A stretch of 64,000 nucleotides of DNA from Sandaracinus amylolyticus (lineage in GTDB: Bacteria; Myxococcota_A; Polyangia; Polyangiales; Sandaracinaceae), in the NCBI RefSeq assembly GCF_021631985.1, contig NZ_CP070225.1, forward strand, positions 9,734,001 to 9,798,000, read 5' to 3'. Each line of letters begins with the position of its first letter. Within the stretch, counting starts at the first letter, position 1. Shown here piece after piece: positions 1 to 8,340 of this stretch. The notes beneath the pieces are model-generated. The model ran no database searches. It saw only the letters and a list, made by a program, of their open reading frames with translations, and had not been told where the DNA came from. Made by a program: the position numbers and the translations under genes.

Positions 1-108
1 GGGCCCGCGGGATGGATCGTCGCGCTCGGCAGCGCGGCCGCGACGCTGATCGCGAACGAGACCCTGAAGGCGACGTGGCGGCGCGACGAACGAGCGCACG
101 GAGAGTGA
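1..108 (+). CDS. C-terminal end of an unidentified protein (partial)
   Basis: Reading frame 1 is open from the first base to a TGA at 106-108 and encodes the last 35 residues of a protein that starts upstream of the window. The visible part holds a short hydrophobic stretch (IVALGSAAATLIA) followed by a charged tail rich in Arg and Glu, as in a small protein ending with a membrane-proximal helix. The gap to the next gene (metK-like, ATG at 116) is only 7 bases, so the two are probably co-transcribed. Too little is visible to name a family. Confidence 0.5.
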   Translation, partial: GPAGWIVALGSAAATLIANETLKATWRRDERAHGE

Positions 109-115
109 GGGCGAC

Positions 116-1315
116 ATGCAGTCGGGGTTCGTGTTCTCGTCGGAGTCGGTCAGCGAAGGGCATCCCGACAAGCTCTGCGATCGCATCAGCGACGCGGTCG
201 TCGGGCACTACCTGCGCCTCGATCCGCGGGCGCGTGTCGTCGCCGAGTGCGCGCTCTCGACCGGCATCGTGTTCGTGAGCGTGCGCGCGCGATCGCGAGC
301 GAGCTCGGTGGACGTCGTCGACGTGGTGCGCGCGACGATCCGCCGCATCGGGTACCGCGATCCCGCGCTCGACGCCGATCGCTGCGCGGTGATGACGAGC
401 ATCGCGGAGGCGCCTCCCGCCTGGCGCTCCGGAGAGCGCGTGCACCCGCCGCTCGGCGACGACGAGATCGACGAGCTCACCGCGCAGGACCAGGCGACGG
501 TGTTCGGCTACGCGTGCCGCCAGACGCCCGAGCTGATGCCGCTGCCGATCGTCCTCGCGCACGCGCTGGTGCGCCGCATGGACGACCTGCGCCACCGTGG
601 GGACCTGCCGGAGCTCGACGCCGACGCGAAGGTGCAGGTGAGCATCGAGTACGCGGCGGGACGCCCCCGGCGCGTCTACGCGATCACGCTGCTCGCGAGC
701 CAGCAGAGCAACGGCGACGGCCACTCGCGACGCCTCGAGCGCCACCTGCGCGAGCGCGTGATCGAGCCGGTGTTCGCCGATCGCGAGATCCGCCCCGACG
801 CGCGCACCCGCATCGCGGTGAACCCCGACGGACCGATCGTGCACGGCGGTCCCGCGCACCACGCCGGGCTCACCGGCCGCAAGACCGCGGTCGACACCTA
901 CGGCGAGTACGCGCGCCACAGCGGCGCCGCGCTCTCGGGCAAAGACCCGTCGCGCATCGATCGTTCGGGCGCCTACGCGGCGCGCCACGCCGCGAAGAAC
1001 GTCGTGGCCGCGGGGCTCGCGGAGCAGTGCGAGATCGCGCTCACGTACGGCATCGGGCTCGCCGATCCGGTGAGCGTGCAAATCGAGACCTGGGGCACCT
1101 CGACGATCCCCGAGGACGAGCTCGCGGCGCGCGTGGTGCGCGCGATCGATCTCCGAGTGGGCGCGATCCTGCAGCGGCTCGGGCTGCGTCGCCTCCCGCA
1201 TCGCGACGAGCACGGCTTCTACCCCGCGCTCGCGACGTACGGGCACTTCGGGCGCGAAGATCTGCGCGCCCCGTGGGAGGCGCTCGACGCCGTGGACGCG
1301 CTGCGCGCGTCGTGA
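116..1315 (+). CDS. metK: Divergent S-adenosylmethionine synthetase (MetK family)
   Basis: This 399-residue protein has full MetK length and fold signatures. MetK makes S-adenosylmethionine from methionine and ATP in the cytoplasm. Visible are GHPDK (residues 15-19, with the ATP-site His16 and Asp18), a FGYA segment near residue 131, and the core AGLTGRK followed by VDTYG near residues 250-260, then SGKDPSRIDRS. It departs from typical MetK: the usual GGPxGDxGLTGRK reads GGPAHHAGLTGRK, putting His249 where E. coli has the methionine-contacting Asp238, and the usual GGGAFSGKDPxK is SGAALSGKDPSR. The family assignment is firm, but the changed active-site residues suggest a second, specialised or altered copy. 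The gene next to it is not a usual metK neighbour such as ahcY. The ATG at 116 follows a weak purine-rich stretch. Confidence 0.88.
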   Translation: MQSGFVFSSESVSEGHPDKLCDRISDAVVGHYLRLDPRARVVAECALSTGIVFVSVRARSRASSVDVVDVVRATIRRIGYRDPALDADRCAVMTSIAEAPPAWRSGERVHPPLGDDEIDELTAQDQATVFGYACRQTPELMPLPIVLAHALVRRMDDLRHRGDLPELDADAKVQVSIEYAAGRPRRVYAITLLASQQSNGDGHSRRLERHLRERVIEPVFADREIRPDARTRIAVNPDGPIVHGGPAHHAGLTGRKTAVDTYGEYARHSGAALSGKDPSRIDRSGAYAARHAAKNVVAAGLAEQCEIALTYGIGLADPVSVQIETWGTSTIPEDELAARVVRAIDLRVGAILQRLGLRRLPHRDEHGFYPALATYGHFGREDLRAPWEALDAVDALRAS

Positions 1316-1317
1316 GG

Positions 1318-1791
1318 TCAGTCGGTGGTGTCGTCCTCGCGCTGCTCCACCATCGAGAACGCCTTCGTGAGCAGCGTGACGCCCGCGGGCAGGATCGACC
1401 CGCCCGCGATCTGCCAGAGCCCCGCGCCGAGCAGCGCGAAGAACGTGATCGAGTCGAGGCTCCAGCGTCCCTGCGTGCGCGCGTGCAGCTCCGCGTCGGT
1501 CGCGCGGATCCGCTCGCCGAGCTCGGCGAGCACGTCGCGATCGCCGCGCTCGCGCCAGGTCACGAGGCCGCTGCGCATCGCGTGCGACGCGATCTCGTCG
1601 AGGTCTCCGTCGTGCCGCACCAGCACGCCCGCGGTGCGCGGATCGGCGCGCACCTCGACCACGCCGGGCGCGGCGCGCAGCGCGCCTTCGAGCTCCGCGA
1701 AGAACGCGGCGTCACCGCGACGCTCGGGGATGCGCAGCCGCGCGCGACGTCGCGTGCGATGCACCGCGAAGGCGTCGGGAGGCGCCCTCAC
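1318..1791 (-). CDS. HMA-type domain protein with C-terminal hydrophobic segment
   Basis: The GTG start at 1791 overlaps the stop of the upstream gene in a GTGA arrangement, giving a 157-residue product. The middle (about residues 17-75) looks like a ferredoxin-fold heavy-metal-associated domain of the HMA_2 type (LEGALRAAPGVVEVRADPRT is a typical beta-alpha-beta stretch), but no CxxC metal site is visible. The end carries a hydrophobic region (about residues 115-145, FFALLGAGLWQIAGGSILPA) that is probably one or two membrane helices. Such HMA_2 proteins often sit beside DUF5132 proteins and P-type ATPases; here the coupled neighbour is DUF5132-like and no ATPase is visible. Function in metal handling is inferred only. 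Confidence 0.65.
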   Translation of the reverse strand: MRAPPDAFAVHRTRRRARLRIPERRGDAAFFAELEGALRAAPGVVEVRADPRTAGVLVRHDGDLDEIASHAMRSGLVTWRERGDRDVLAELGERIRATDAELHARTQGRWSLDSITFFALLGAGLWQIAGGSILPAGVTLLTKAFSMVEQREDDTTD

Positions 1792-2093
1792 GAGGGCTCC
1801 GCGCGGCGCCGCGCTCCGTCGCCGTCGGCGCGACGACGACGCGTCTCGCCCGGCTCCTCGCGCGCCTCGATCGCCATCCGCGCGTCCTCGCGCGCCTCGG
1901 CGATCAGATCCTCGAGCGCCTCGAGCGCGACCGCGCCGTGCACCCGCGCGAGCTCCGCGAGCAGGAAGCCCAGCTTGATCGTCTCGCGGACGAGCGGTCT
2001 CGCGATCGCGCCCACGACCGGCAGCACCAGCGGCGCCGCGAGCACCGCGCCGGCTCCTGCCGCGATGCCGATCCACACGTCCTTCTTGCTCAT
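1788..2093 (-). CDS. Small membrane protein, DUF5132-like
   Basis: The frame continues upstream, but the ATG at 2093 (MSKKDVWIGIAAGAG) gives the natural start, 101 residues. A Gly/Ala-rich hydrophobic N-terminal segment (about 7-32) is followed by an amphipathic helical region (about 33-75) and a highly charged Arg/Glu tail. This matches the pattern of DUF5132 proteins, which commonly pair with HMA-domain proteins and metal P-type ATPases. The stop overlaps the start of the downstream HMA-type gene by four bases, so the two are translationally coupled. No enzymatic motif is present. Confidence 0.6.
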   Translation of the reverse strand: MSKKDVWIGIAAGAGAVLAAPLVLPVVGAIARPLVRETIKLGFLLAELARVHGAVALEALEDLIAEAREDARMAIEAREEPGETRRRRADGDGARRRAEPS

Positions 2094-2147
2094 GCCCGCG
2101 AGCACATGGGCGCGAGCGTGGGCTCGCAGCAGCACCCCGATCGGGCG

Positions 2148-3062
2148 TCACTCGGTCGGGCTCGGCTCCTCGACCACCGAGAACCGGGTCGCGACGTAGA
2201 GCGTCACCACCGGTCCTTGCGTCTGCCTCGAGAGCGCGAACATCCCGCCTTCGATCGTCGCGCCGATCCACCAGTCGCGCTCGAACGGGTAGTCCGCCTC
2301 GATCGCGAACCCGGTGTAGTTCGTGCCGCTGCCGATCCCGCTCGGGCTCTCGTGATGGCTGCTCTCCGCGCCGTTGCCGATCGAGTGCCATCCGACGAAG
2401 CGCACGCGCAGCGAGAGCCCGAAGTCGAAGGAGCCACCGCCCTCGGCGCTCCACGTCACGACGTGATCGAAGTCGCCGGTGCGCGCGACGTAGCCGCCGC
2501 TCCCCGCGAGATAGAACCGGTCCCACCCGTAGCCGATCGAGAGCGCGAGCGGGAAGTCGAACACGCCGGTGCCCACCCGGAGCGCGCCGATCTGATCGTG
2601 CGGTGGATCGCGCCCGTAGACCGGCTGCACCTCGCCGCTCGGCGCGAACGGCAAGCGCACGCCGGCCTCGAGCGCGCTCGCGAAGCGTCCGACGCGCAGC
2701 CATCGCCAGCGCAGGCCGATCGTCGGATCGCCGATCACCGTGTGATCGCCGACGTGCCCGCGCCGCGTGTCTTCGAGCAAGAAGGTCTCGACGATCGGCC
2801 AGTGCACCCACGCCGCGAGCCCCGGCACGATCCCGATCTCGCCGTACGCGTTGGTGAAGACCTCGGTGTAGAAGCCGTAGTCGTAGGTGCTCCCGTCGCC
2901 CGCGACGTAGCCGAACCCGCAATTGCAGGTCCACTTGAGCCAGAGCTTCAGGTATCCGTGCCCTGGCTCCGGCGTCCACGGTCCGGCTGCGGCGCGCGAG
3001 GGCGCGATCATCACGCTCGCGATCACGACGAGCAGCGCGATCGCGGGTCGTTGCACGCGCAT
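2148..3062 (-). CDS. Outer-membrane beta-barrel protein with signal peptide
   Basis: The 304-residue product starts with a cleavable signal peptide (about 1-26; hydrophobic ALLVVIASVMI then RAAA-G). The mature part is rich in aromatic residues and in alternating polar/hydrophobic strands (TVIGDPTIGLRWRWL, FALEAGVRLPF-like segments, a final strand ending VTLYVATRFSV), as in transporter-like outer-membrane barrels such as the MetA-pathway-of-phenol-degradation family. The substrate is unknown. It is divergently transcribed from the TPR lipoprotein at 3124 with about 60 bases between them, so the two may share a control region. Confidence 0.65.
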   Translation of the reverse strand: MRVQRPAIALLVVIASVMIAPSRAAAGPWTPEPGHGYLKLWLKWTCNCGFGYVAGDGSTYDYGFYTEVFTNAYGEIGIVPGLAAWVHWPIVETFLLEDTRRGHVGDHTVIGDPTIGLRWRWLRVGRFASALEAGVRLPFAPSGEVQPVYGRDPPHDQIGALRVGTGVFDFPLALSIGYGWDRFYLAGSGGYVARTGDFDHVVTWSAEGGGSFDFGLSLRVRFVGWHSIGNGAESSHHESPSGIGSGTNYTGFAIEADYPFERDWWIGATIEGGMFALSRQTQGPVVTLYVATRFSVVEEPSPTE

Positions 3063-3123
3063 CGTTCGACTCTACTCGGGACGAGTGTCCGAGGCCCGCG
3101 ACGTCCGCTATGTTCGCGCGTCC

Positions 3124-4245
3124 GTGATCCGATTCGCTCGCACGTGCTCGCTCGCGCTCCTGCTCGCGTCGTCGTTCGCGGCGTGCGGCCCGCGCGGCGG
3201 TTATCCGATCGAGCGCACGATCGGCGGCGAGCGCCGGCTCGGCGTGTTCGTCGGGCCTCACTCGTACGAGCACTTCGTGCGCGGGGAGCTCGCGCGCGAG
3301 GGCGGCGATCTGCGCGCCGCGGCCGATCACTACGAGCTCGCGCGCGCCGGCGCGGTCGACGATCCGCTGGTGATCGCGCGGCTCGCCGAGGTGCGCGATC
3401 AGCTCGGCGAGCGTGAGGCCGCGGAGCGCGCGCTCGACGAGGGCGAGCGCCTCGATCCGCGCTCCGAGGCGATCTTCATGGCGCGCGGCGCGATCGCGGA
3501 GCGTCACGGAGAGCTCGCGGAGGCGGTCGACGCGTATGCGCGCGCGGTCGACACCGGCGAGGGCAGCGAGGAGCCGGTGATCGCGCTCTCGCGCGTGCTG
3601 CGCGAGAGCGGTGCGGGCGAGCGCGCGGACGCGGTGCTCGAGCGCTACCTCGCGGAGCACGAGGGCGGCGTCGGCGCGGCGCGGGCGCGCCTCTCGCTCG
3701 CGATGGCGCGCGGGGATGCGGCCACCGCGGGGCTCGCCGCGCTCGAGCTCGCGCGACGCTCGCCGCAGCACCGCGACGAGGTCTCGCGCGCCGCGGAGGA
3801 GGCGCTTGGAGCGGGCCATCCGATCCTCGCGTATCGACTGCTCGCGCTGATGCCCGAGGGCTCGGTGCCGCGCGCGCTGCGGCTGCGGGTCCTGATCGCG
3901 GCGGACGCGCGCTCCGAGATCGAGGCGCTGCTCGCGTCGTGGACCCCCGAGCGACCGGAGGAGATGCTCGAGGTCGCGCGCGCGTGGCTCGTGCTCGGCG
4001 AGCCCGAGAACGCAGCGGAGCTCGCGGAGACCGCGCTCGCGAGCGGCAGCGGCGCGGATGCGCGGGTGGTGCTCGCGCGCGCCCGCCTGGCCCAGGGTCG
4101 CCTCGGCGACGCCGCGACGATCGCCGCGGCAGTGCCCGCCGGCGCGTCGGTCTACGAGGAAGCGCGCGCGATCGTGGCCGACGCGATCACCCAGGGCGGC
4201 CTGCCCGCGCTCGCCGACGAGCTCCGAGCCGGAGCGCAGGACTGA
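3124..4245 (+). CDS. TPR-repeat lipoprotein
   Basis: The frame is open further upstream, but the GTG at 3124 begins a clear lipoprotein signal (RFARTCSLALLLASSF, lipobox FAAC with Cys21), so I choose it; 373 residues. From about residue 50 on, the protein is built of helical 34-residue-like repeats dominated by Ala, Leu and Glu (LAREGGDLRAAADHYELARA, REAAERALDEGERLDP), typical of tetratricopeptide repeats. Such proteins scaffold envelope complexes. No catalytic domain is present. The partner is unknown; the divergent neighbour is an outer-membrane barrel. Confidence 0.75.
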   Translation: MIRFARTCSLALLLASSFAACGPRGGYPIERTIGGERRLGVFVGPHSYEHFVRGELAREGGDLRAAADHYELARAGAVDDPLVIARLAEVRDQLGEREAAERALDEGERLDPRSEAIFMARGAIAERHGELAEAVDAYARAVDTGEGSEEPVIALSRVLRESGAGERADAVLERYLAEHEGGVGAARARLSLAMARGDAATAGLAALELARRSPQHRDEVSRAAEEALGAGHPILAYRLLALMPEGSVPRALRLRVLIAADARSEIEALLASWTPERPEEMLEVARAWLVLGEPENAAELAETALASGSGADARVVLARARLAQGRLGDAATIAAAVPAGASVYEEARAIVADAITQGGLPALADELRAGAQD

Positions 4246-4265
4246 GCGAAGTTCACCACGGAGGC

Positions 4266-5219
4266 TCAGGGCAGTGACTGCAGCACCTCGTACGCGACCG
4301 CGGCCGCGGTGCCCGCGACGGTCATCACTGCCGTCATCACTCGCGCTGCGCGCACGTCGCCCATGTCGCGACGCAGCGGCACGCCCGTCACTTCCGCGAG
4401 CAAGTGCGCGCTGTCGTGCAGGCGCTGCGCGTCCCAGTCCTTCTGCGGCTCGACGCGCATCACGTGCTCGCCCGCTTCGATGCGCAAGAAGCTCCGCCGC
4501 CACGACGTCGGCGCCGCGTACACGATGCGCGTGATCGACTCGTAGGGCAGCAGCACGCGCTCGCTCGCGAACGTCGTCGCGAGCGCGGGCCCATCCGCGT
4601 GCAGCACCAGCGCGCCCTTGCGCGTTCCCTCTGCGCTGCGCACCCGCACCATCGGCCGCGGCGGCGGCTGCAGCAGGTAGAAGAGCGCGTACGGACGCTC
4701 GAGCTCGGGACGCGCGGGCGCCGACGTGCGGAGCGAGTCGATCTGCTGTGCCCACTCGCGGTGCGGCCCGGGCCCGACGTCGATCTGCAGATAGAGCGCG
4801 AACGGCGGCCGCGGATCGGGCAGCGGCAGCGCGAGCTCGAGCCCGACCCACCCCGGCAGGCGCGCCTCGAACGCGCGCCGCACCGTCTCGAGCGGGATCT
4901 CGATGCCCGGCCGCGCCCGCGCCGCGAGCTGCGCGTTGCGATCGCGCGCTCGACTGAGCAGCCGCGCGATCGGGAACGCGTCGAGCACCGCGGGCTTCAC
5001 CCGCTCCCACAACGTCGCGAGCGCGCGCTGCAGCGGATCGCCCCGCCGCACCTCGCCCATCGCGCCCGGCACCACGATCAGCCGCTGCGACGTGAGCACC
5101 GCCGCGCCCTCGAGCCCGCCGAACGCGCCCGGTGAGGCCGCGATGCGCACCGGCGCCGCCTTGAACACCGGCTCGCCCGCCGCGAGGTCGAGGTCCGGCG
5201 TGCTCTCCACGTCGCACAC
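4266..5219 (-). CDS. Hypothetical protein with PH/GRAM-like segments
   Basis: The real start is one of two in-frame GTG codons (5219 or 5210), just upstream of the divergent FAD gene; the 317-residue version is given. Near residue 35 the stretch GAAVLTSQRLIVVPG resembles the strand pair of GRAM or bacterial PH domains (xLTxxRLxxxP). A second similar region lies near 225-275 (KGALVLHADGPALATTFAS, then VLLPYESITRIVYA). The C-terminus is hydrophobic (VMTAVMTVAGTAAAVAYEVL) and may be a membrane anchor. I do not recognise the full family, and the PH-like reading is from pattern only. Confidence 0.55.
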   Translation of the reverse strand: MCDVESTPDLDLAAGEPVFKAAPVRIAASPGAFGGLEGAAVLTSQRLIVVPGAMGEVRRGDPLQRALATLWERVKPAVLDAFPIARLLSRARDRNAQLAARARPGIEIPLETVRRAFEARLPGWVGLELALPLPDPRPPFALYLQIDVGPGPHREWAQQIDSLRTSAPARPELERPYALFYLLQPPPRPMVRVRSAEGTRKGALVLHADGPALATTFASERVLLPYESITRIVYAAPTSWRRSFLRIEAGEHVMRVEPQKDWDAQRLHDSAHLLAEVTGVPLRRDMGDVRAARVMTAVMTVAGTAAAVAYEVLQSLP

Positions 5220-5286
5220 GGTAGCGCTCGCAGCGGCGCGTCGCACTCGCGGGCCAACCTCGCCCCCCCGCACTACATTCCGCCGC

Positions 5287-6885
5287 GTGCGCCGCGCGCT
5301 TCCCGAGGAGATCGAGCTCGATCTCGGGCTCGACGAGCCCGACGATCCGATGTCGCTGCGCGCCCGCGCCGCGCGCATCCTTCGCGTCCCGCCCGACGCA
5401 CTGCCCCACGTCGCGCTGCGCAAGCGGTCGATCGACGCGCGCGGTGGGCGCGTCCGCTTCCACGTGGTGCTCGGCCTGCGCGAGGCCGGCGACACCATCG
5501 CGCTCGGCGATCCCCAGCCTCGCGACGTCCGCGGCGAGCCGCGGGTCGTGATCGTCGGCGATGGGCCCTGCGGGCTCTTCGCGGCCTACCAGCTCGCGCG
5601 CGAGGGCATCGCGTGCGTGGTCGTCGATCGCGGCAAGACGGTCCAGCCGCGCCGCCACGACCTCAAGGGCCTCCAGCGCCACGGCGTCGTCGATCCCGAC
5701 AGCAACTACTGCTTCGGCGAGGGCGGCGCCGGGACGTACTCCGACGGCAAGCTCTACACGCGCTCGCACAAGCGCGGCCCGGTGCGCGACGTGATGGAGA
5801 TCCTCGCGCTGCACGGCGCGCCCGAGGACATCCTCGTCGACGCGCGCCCCCACATCGGCTCGAACAAGCTGCCCAAGGTCGTCTCGGGGATCCGCGAGCG
5901 CCTCGAGCAGCACGGCGTGCGCTTCGAGTTCGGCGCGAAGGTCGTCGATCTGATCACGACCCCTCACGACAAGCATCGCCGCGTGATCGGCGTGCGCCTC
6001 GACGACGGTCGCGAGCTCGGCGCCGACGCGGTGGTGATGGCGACCGGACACTCCGCGCGCGACGTGTTCGAGCTGCTGCTCCGCGCGGGGGTGACCCTCG
6101 AGCCCAAGCCCTTCGCGCTCGGCGTGCGCATCGAGCACCCCCAGCCGCTGATCGATCGCATCCAGTACGGGCGCGACTTCCAGCACCCGAAGCTCCCCGC
6201 GGCCTCGTACAAGGTCGTGCAGCAGGTCGAGGAGCGCGGCGTCTTCTCGTTCTGCATGTGCCCGGGCGGATGGATCGTGCCCGCGTCGACCGAGCCCGAT
6301 GGGCTCGTCGTCAACGGCATGAGCCTCTCGCGGCGCGACTCGCCCTTCGCGAACTCGGGGCTCGTGGTCGCGTGCGAGGTGCACGACTGGGAGCGCGCCG
6401 GCTTCCACGGCCCGCTCGGCGGGGTCGAGCTCCAGCGCACGATCGAGCGCGCCGCGATGCAGGCCGGCAACGGCATGCTCAAGGCGCCCGCCACGCGCGC
6501 GACCGACTTCGTGCGCGGTCACGCGTCGAGCAGCGCGCCCACCTCGAGCTACCTGCCGGGGCTCGAGGCCACCAACGTCGCGGACGTGCTCGACGTCGCG
6601 GGCATCCCGTTCAGCAAGCGCCTGCGCGAGGCGCTCGGCGCGTTCGATCGCCGGATGCGCGGCTACGTCGGCGAGGACGCGGTGCTGGTCGGCGTCGAGT
6701 CGCGCACCAGCGCGCCGGTGCGCGTGCCGCGCGATCCCGAGACGCTCCTCTCGCCTTCGCTCGACGGGCTCTATCCGGCGGGCGAGGGCGCGGGCTACGC
6801 GGGCGGCATCGTGAGCGCCGCGCTCGACGGCATGCGGGTCGCGGTCGCGATCACCGAGCGCCTGCGCGTCGCGACCAGCGCCTGA
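5287..6885 (+). CDS. FAD-dependent dehydrogenase, COG2509-like
   Basis: A GTG at 5287 gives a 532-residue protein. An N-terminal domain of about 80 residues precedes a Rossmann FAD-binding motif (VVIVGDGPCGLFAAYQLA, near residue 92). The region with FGEGGAGTYSDGKLYTR, the ATGHSARDVFELL motif, and the C-terminal GLYPAGEGAGYAGGIVSAA loop are hallmarks of the uncharacterised FAD-dependent dehydrogenases of COG2509. These flavoproteins bind FAD and probably a pyridine nucleotide; substrates are unknown. The gene is divergent from the PH-like gene (gap under 70 bases), and its stop directly abuts the stop of the convergent lipoprotein gene. Confidence 0.85.
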   Translation: MRRALPEEIELDLGLDEPDDPMSLRARAARILRVPPDALPHVALRKRSIDARGGRVRFHVVLGLREAGDTIALGDPQPRDVRGEPRVVIVGDGPCGLFAAYQLAREGIACVVVDRGKTVQPRRHDLKGLQRHGVVDPDSNYCFGEGGAGTYSDGKLYTRSHKRGPVRDVMEILALHGAPEDILVDARPHIGSNKLPKVVSGIRERLEQHGVRFEFGAKVVDLITTPHDKHRRVIGVRLDDGRELGADAVVMATGHSARDVFELLLRAGVTLEPKPFALGVRIEHPQPLIDRIQYGRDFQHPKLPAASYKVVQQVEERGVFSFCMCPGGWIVPASTEPDGLVVNGMSLSRRDSPFANSGLVVACEVHDWERAGFHGPLGGVELQRTIERAAMQAGNGMLKAPATRATDFVRGHASSSAPTSSYLPGLEATNVADVLDVAGIPFSKRLREALGAFDRRMRGYVGEDAVLVGVESRTSAPVRVPRDPETLLSPSLDGLYPAGEGAGYAGGIVSAALDGMRVAVAITERLRVATSA

Positions 6886-7644
6886 TCAGCGCCGCGGGCC
6901 GCTCTGGCACGGCAGCGGATGACGGGCGAGCGCGACGTCGTCGAACAGCACGTCCCGCACGCCCGCGCTCGGCCCCACCGCGCCGAGCATCAAGCGGCGG
7001 AAGCCTCCGTCGGGAATCGTGTCGATCGACTCCGCGCTCGCCAGCGGCTGCATGCCCTCGGAGAGCCTCGCTGCGCCTCCGTCGTCGCGCAGATCGACCT
7101 CGAAGCGCAGGCACATCCACTCGTCGCGGCGGATCGTCCCCGGCGCCGCGCCGTTCCTCACCGCGGGGTGTGCCGTCGTCGCGGTGAGCCCGAGCGCATC
7201 CCCCGAGAGCAGATCGAGCGACACCTTCTGCGTGCCGTCGTCGTTCCCGTCGTCGAGCTGCACCGCCACCACGAACTCGTCGATCTCGGTGCGCGCTCCG
7301 ACCCGGAGCCACACGCGCCCGTGCAGCGAGCCCTCGATGACCGGCTCGAAGTACGTCTCGGCGACGGCGAGGCCCGGGCCGCCGCCCTCCGACGTGATCG
7401 CGAGCGCGCCGCCGCGCTCCGGATCGTCCACCACGCGCACGATGCCGTCGCTCTGCGGCTCGATGCGCACCGACCATCCGCCGAGCGGCCCCTCGAACCC
7501 GCCGCAAGCGATCTCGTCGGGCGCGCACGGGACCGAGGCGTCGCCGATGGCCGCGTCGAGTGGGTCGTACCCGACCCGACCGCACGCCGCGCACCCGAGG
7601 AGCGACGAAACCACCAAGAAACGGAAGCGGTAAGCGAGCACCAC
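6886..7644 (-). CDS. Lipoprotein with CGRVGYD N-terminal signature
   Basis: The start is taken at the GTG at 7644, which begins a lipoprotein signal (LAYRFRFLVVSSLLG, lipobox CAAC). The lipidated Cys is followed by GRVGYDPLDAA, the same start of the mature chain as in the unrelated lipoprotein at 58914-59738. The remaining ~230 residues are beta-rich (VWLRVGARTEIDEFVVAV, WMCLRFEVDLRDD) and end with paired cysteines. The pattern suggests a jelly-roll, LamG- or carbohydrate-binding-like module, but no family can be named with certainty. It probably sits on the cell surface or periplasmic face of the outer membrane. Confidence 0.65.
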   Translation of the reverse strand: MVLAYRFRFLVVSSLLGCAACGRVGYDPLDAAIGDASVPCAPDEIACGGFEGPLGGWSVRIEPQSDGIVRVVDDPERGGALAITSEGGGPGLAVAETYFEPVIEGSLHGRVWLRVGARTEIDEFVVAVQLDDGNDDGTQKVSLDLLSGDALGLTATTAHPAVRNGAAPGTIRRDEWMCLRFEVDLRDDGGAARLSEGMQPLASAESIDTIPDGGFRRLMLGAVGPSAGVRDVLFDDVALARHPLPCQSGPRR

Positions 7645-7735
7645 GCTCGCTTCTTTCTCAGATCCGACCGGCCTTCGCCTAGGCCTCCCCGGCAACAAAA
7701 TGCGCGGAACCGGTCCGAGCGGTAGCCTCTCGGGC

Positions 7736-8011
7736 GTGAGGCTCCACGTCACGTTCGGTGCGCGGGCGCTCGTCGGCGCGAACGACGGGCTCGACGCGCC
7801 CGCGTGCGCCGCACGCTACGCGGAGCTGCTCGGCGAGGCGCTCCGGCGCGACCATCCCGCCGCGAGCATCGAGGTGACCTGGAGCGACGATCGCGCGGGG
7901 ACGCACGTCGTGGTCGAAGGCGTGCCCGACGAGCGGCGCGCCCGGGCCCTCGAGCGCGACGTGCTGGACGTCGCCTGGGTCGTGAAGCAGATGCAGCCCT
8001 GGGGCGCCTGA
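7736..8011 (+). CDS. Small hypothetical protein
   Basis: The GTG at 7736 (RLHVTFGARALVGAN) is a likely start for a 91-residue protein; an in-frame ATG lies at 7700 but has no better context. The sequence suggests a small alpha/beta fold: two strands at the N-terminus, a helix (APACAARYAELLGEALRRDH), strands with alternating charge (ASIEVTWSD, THVVVEGV) and a C-terminal helix ending in VVKQMQPWGA. There is no signal peptide or membrane segment. It is followed after 53 bases by a small lipoprotein gene. Function unknown. Confidence 0.5.
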   Translation: MRLHVTFGARALVGANDGLDAPACAARYAELLGEALRRDHPAASIEVTWSDDRAGTHVVVEGVPDERRARALERDVLDVAWVVKQMQPWGA

Positions 8012-8064
8012 GCGCGCCCCCGTGGCCTCCATCTTGCGAACCTCCCTCGCGGAGGTGCGGAGCC

Positions 8065-8337
8065 ATGCGGAATCGAGCCCTGCTCGCGCTCGTGATCGGC
8101 GGACTGCTCGCGCTCGCGGGCTGCGGGCGAGGAGAGCGTGACGAAGTGCTCTCCGAGGAGCACCGCGAGGACCCGGGCGCGCTCACCCCGACCGAGCGTC
8201 AGGAGAACGTGCACGTCCCGAACGAGCTGGACGATCCCGAGATGACGCACACGGGGCAGGGCGAGGACACGCCCCCCGGCACGATCGATCCCGGCACCTA
8301 CCCGCCGGGATCGCCGAGCGCCCAGCCCCAGCGGTGA
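8065..8337 (+). CDS. Small lipoprotein
   Basis: The ATG at 8065 is preceded by a good ribosome-binding site (GGAGG at 8051-8055). The product is 90 residues. A signal peptide (NRALLALVIGGLLALAG) ends in the lipobox LAGC with Cys20. The mature part is acidic and Pro/Glu/Asp-rich with no secondary-structure-rich core, as in disordered surface lipoproteins. It is convergent with the REC-XRE gene three bases downstream. Function unknown. Confidence 0.65.
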   Translation: MRNRALLALVIGGLLALAGCGRGERDEVLSEEHREDPGALTPTERQENVHVPNELDDPEMTHTGQGEDTPPGTIDPGTYPPGSPSAQPQR

Positions 8338-8340
8338 GGC

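Noticed and set aside
1318-6522. Very long antisense open frame, and similar long frames at 12048-15161 (-), 34372-37812 (+), 53149-55866 (+) and 59029-61983 (-)
   Set aside because: They run against, or out of frame with, well-supported genes, are extremely Arg/Ala-rich and show no domain motifs except where they share the frame of a real short gene. High G+C with G/C in the third codon position keeps such frames open.
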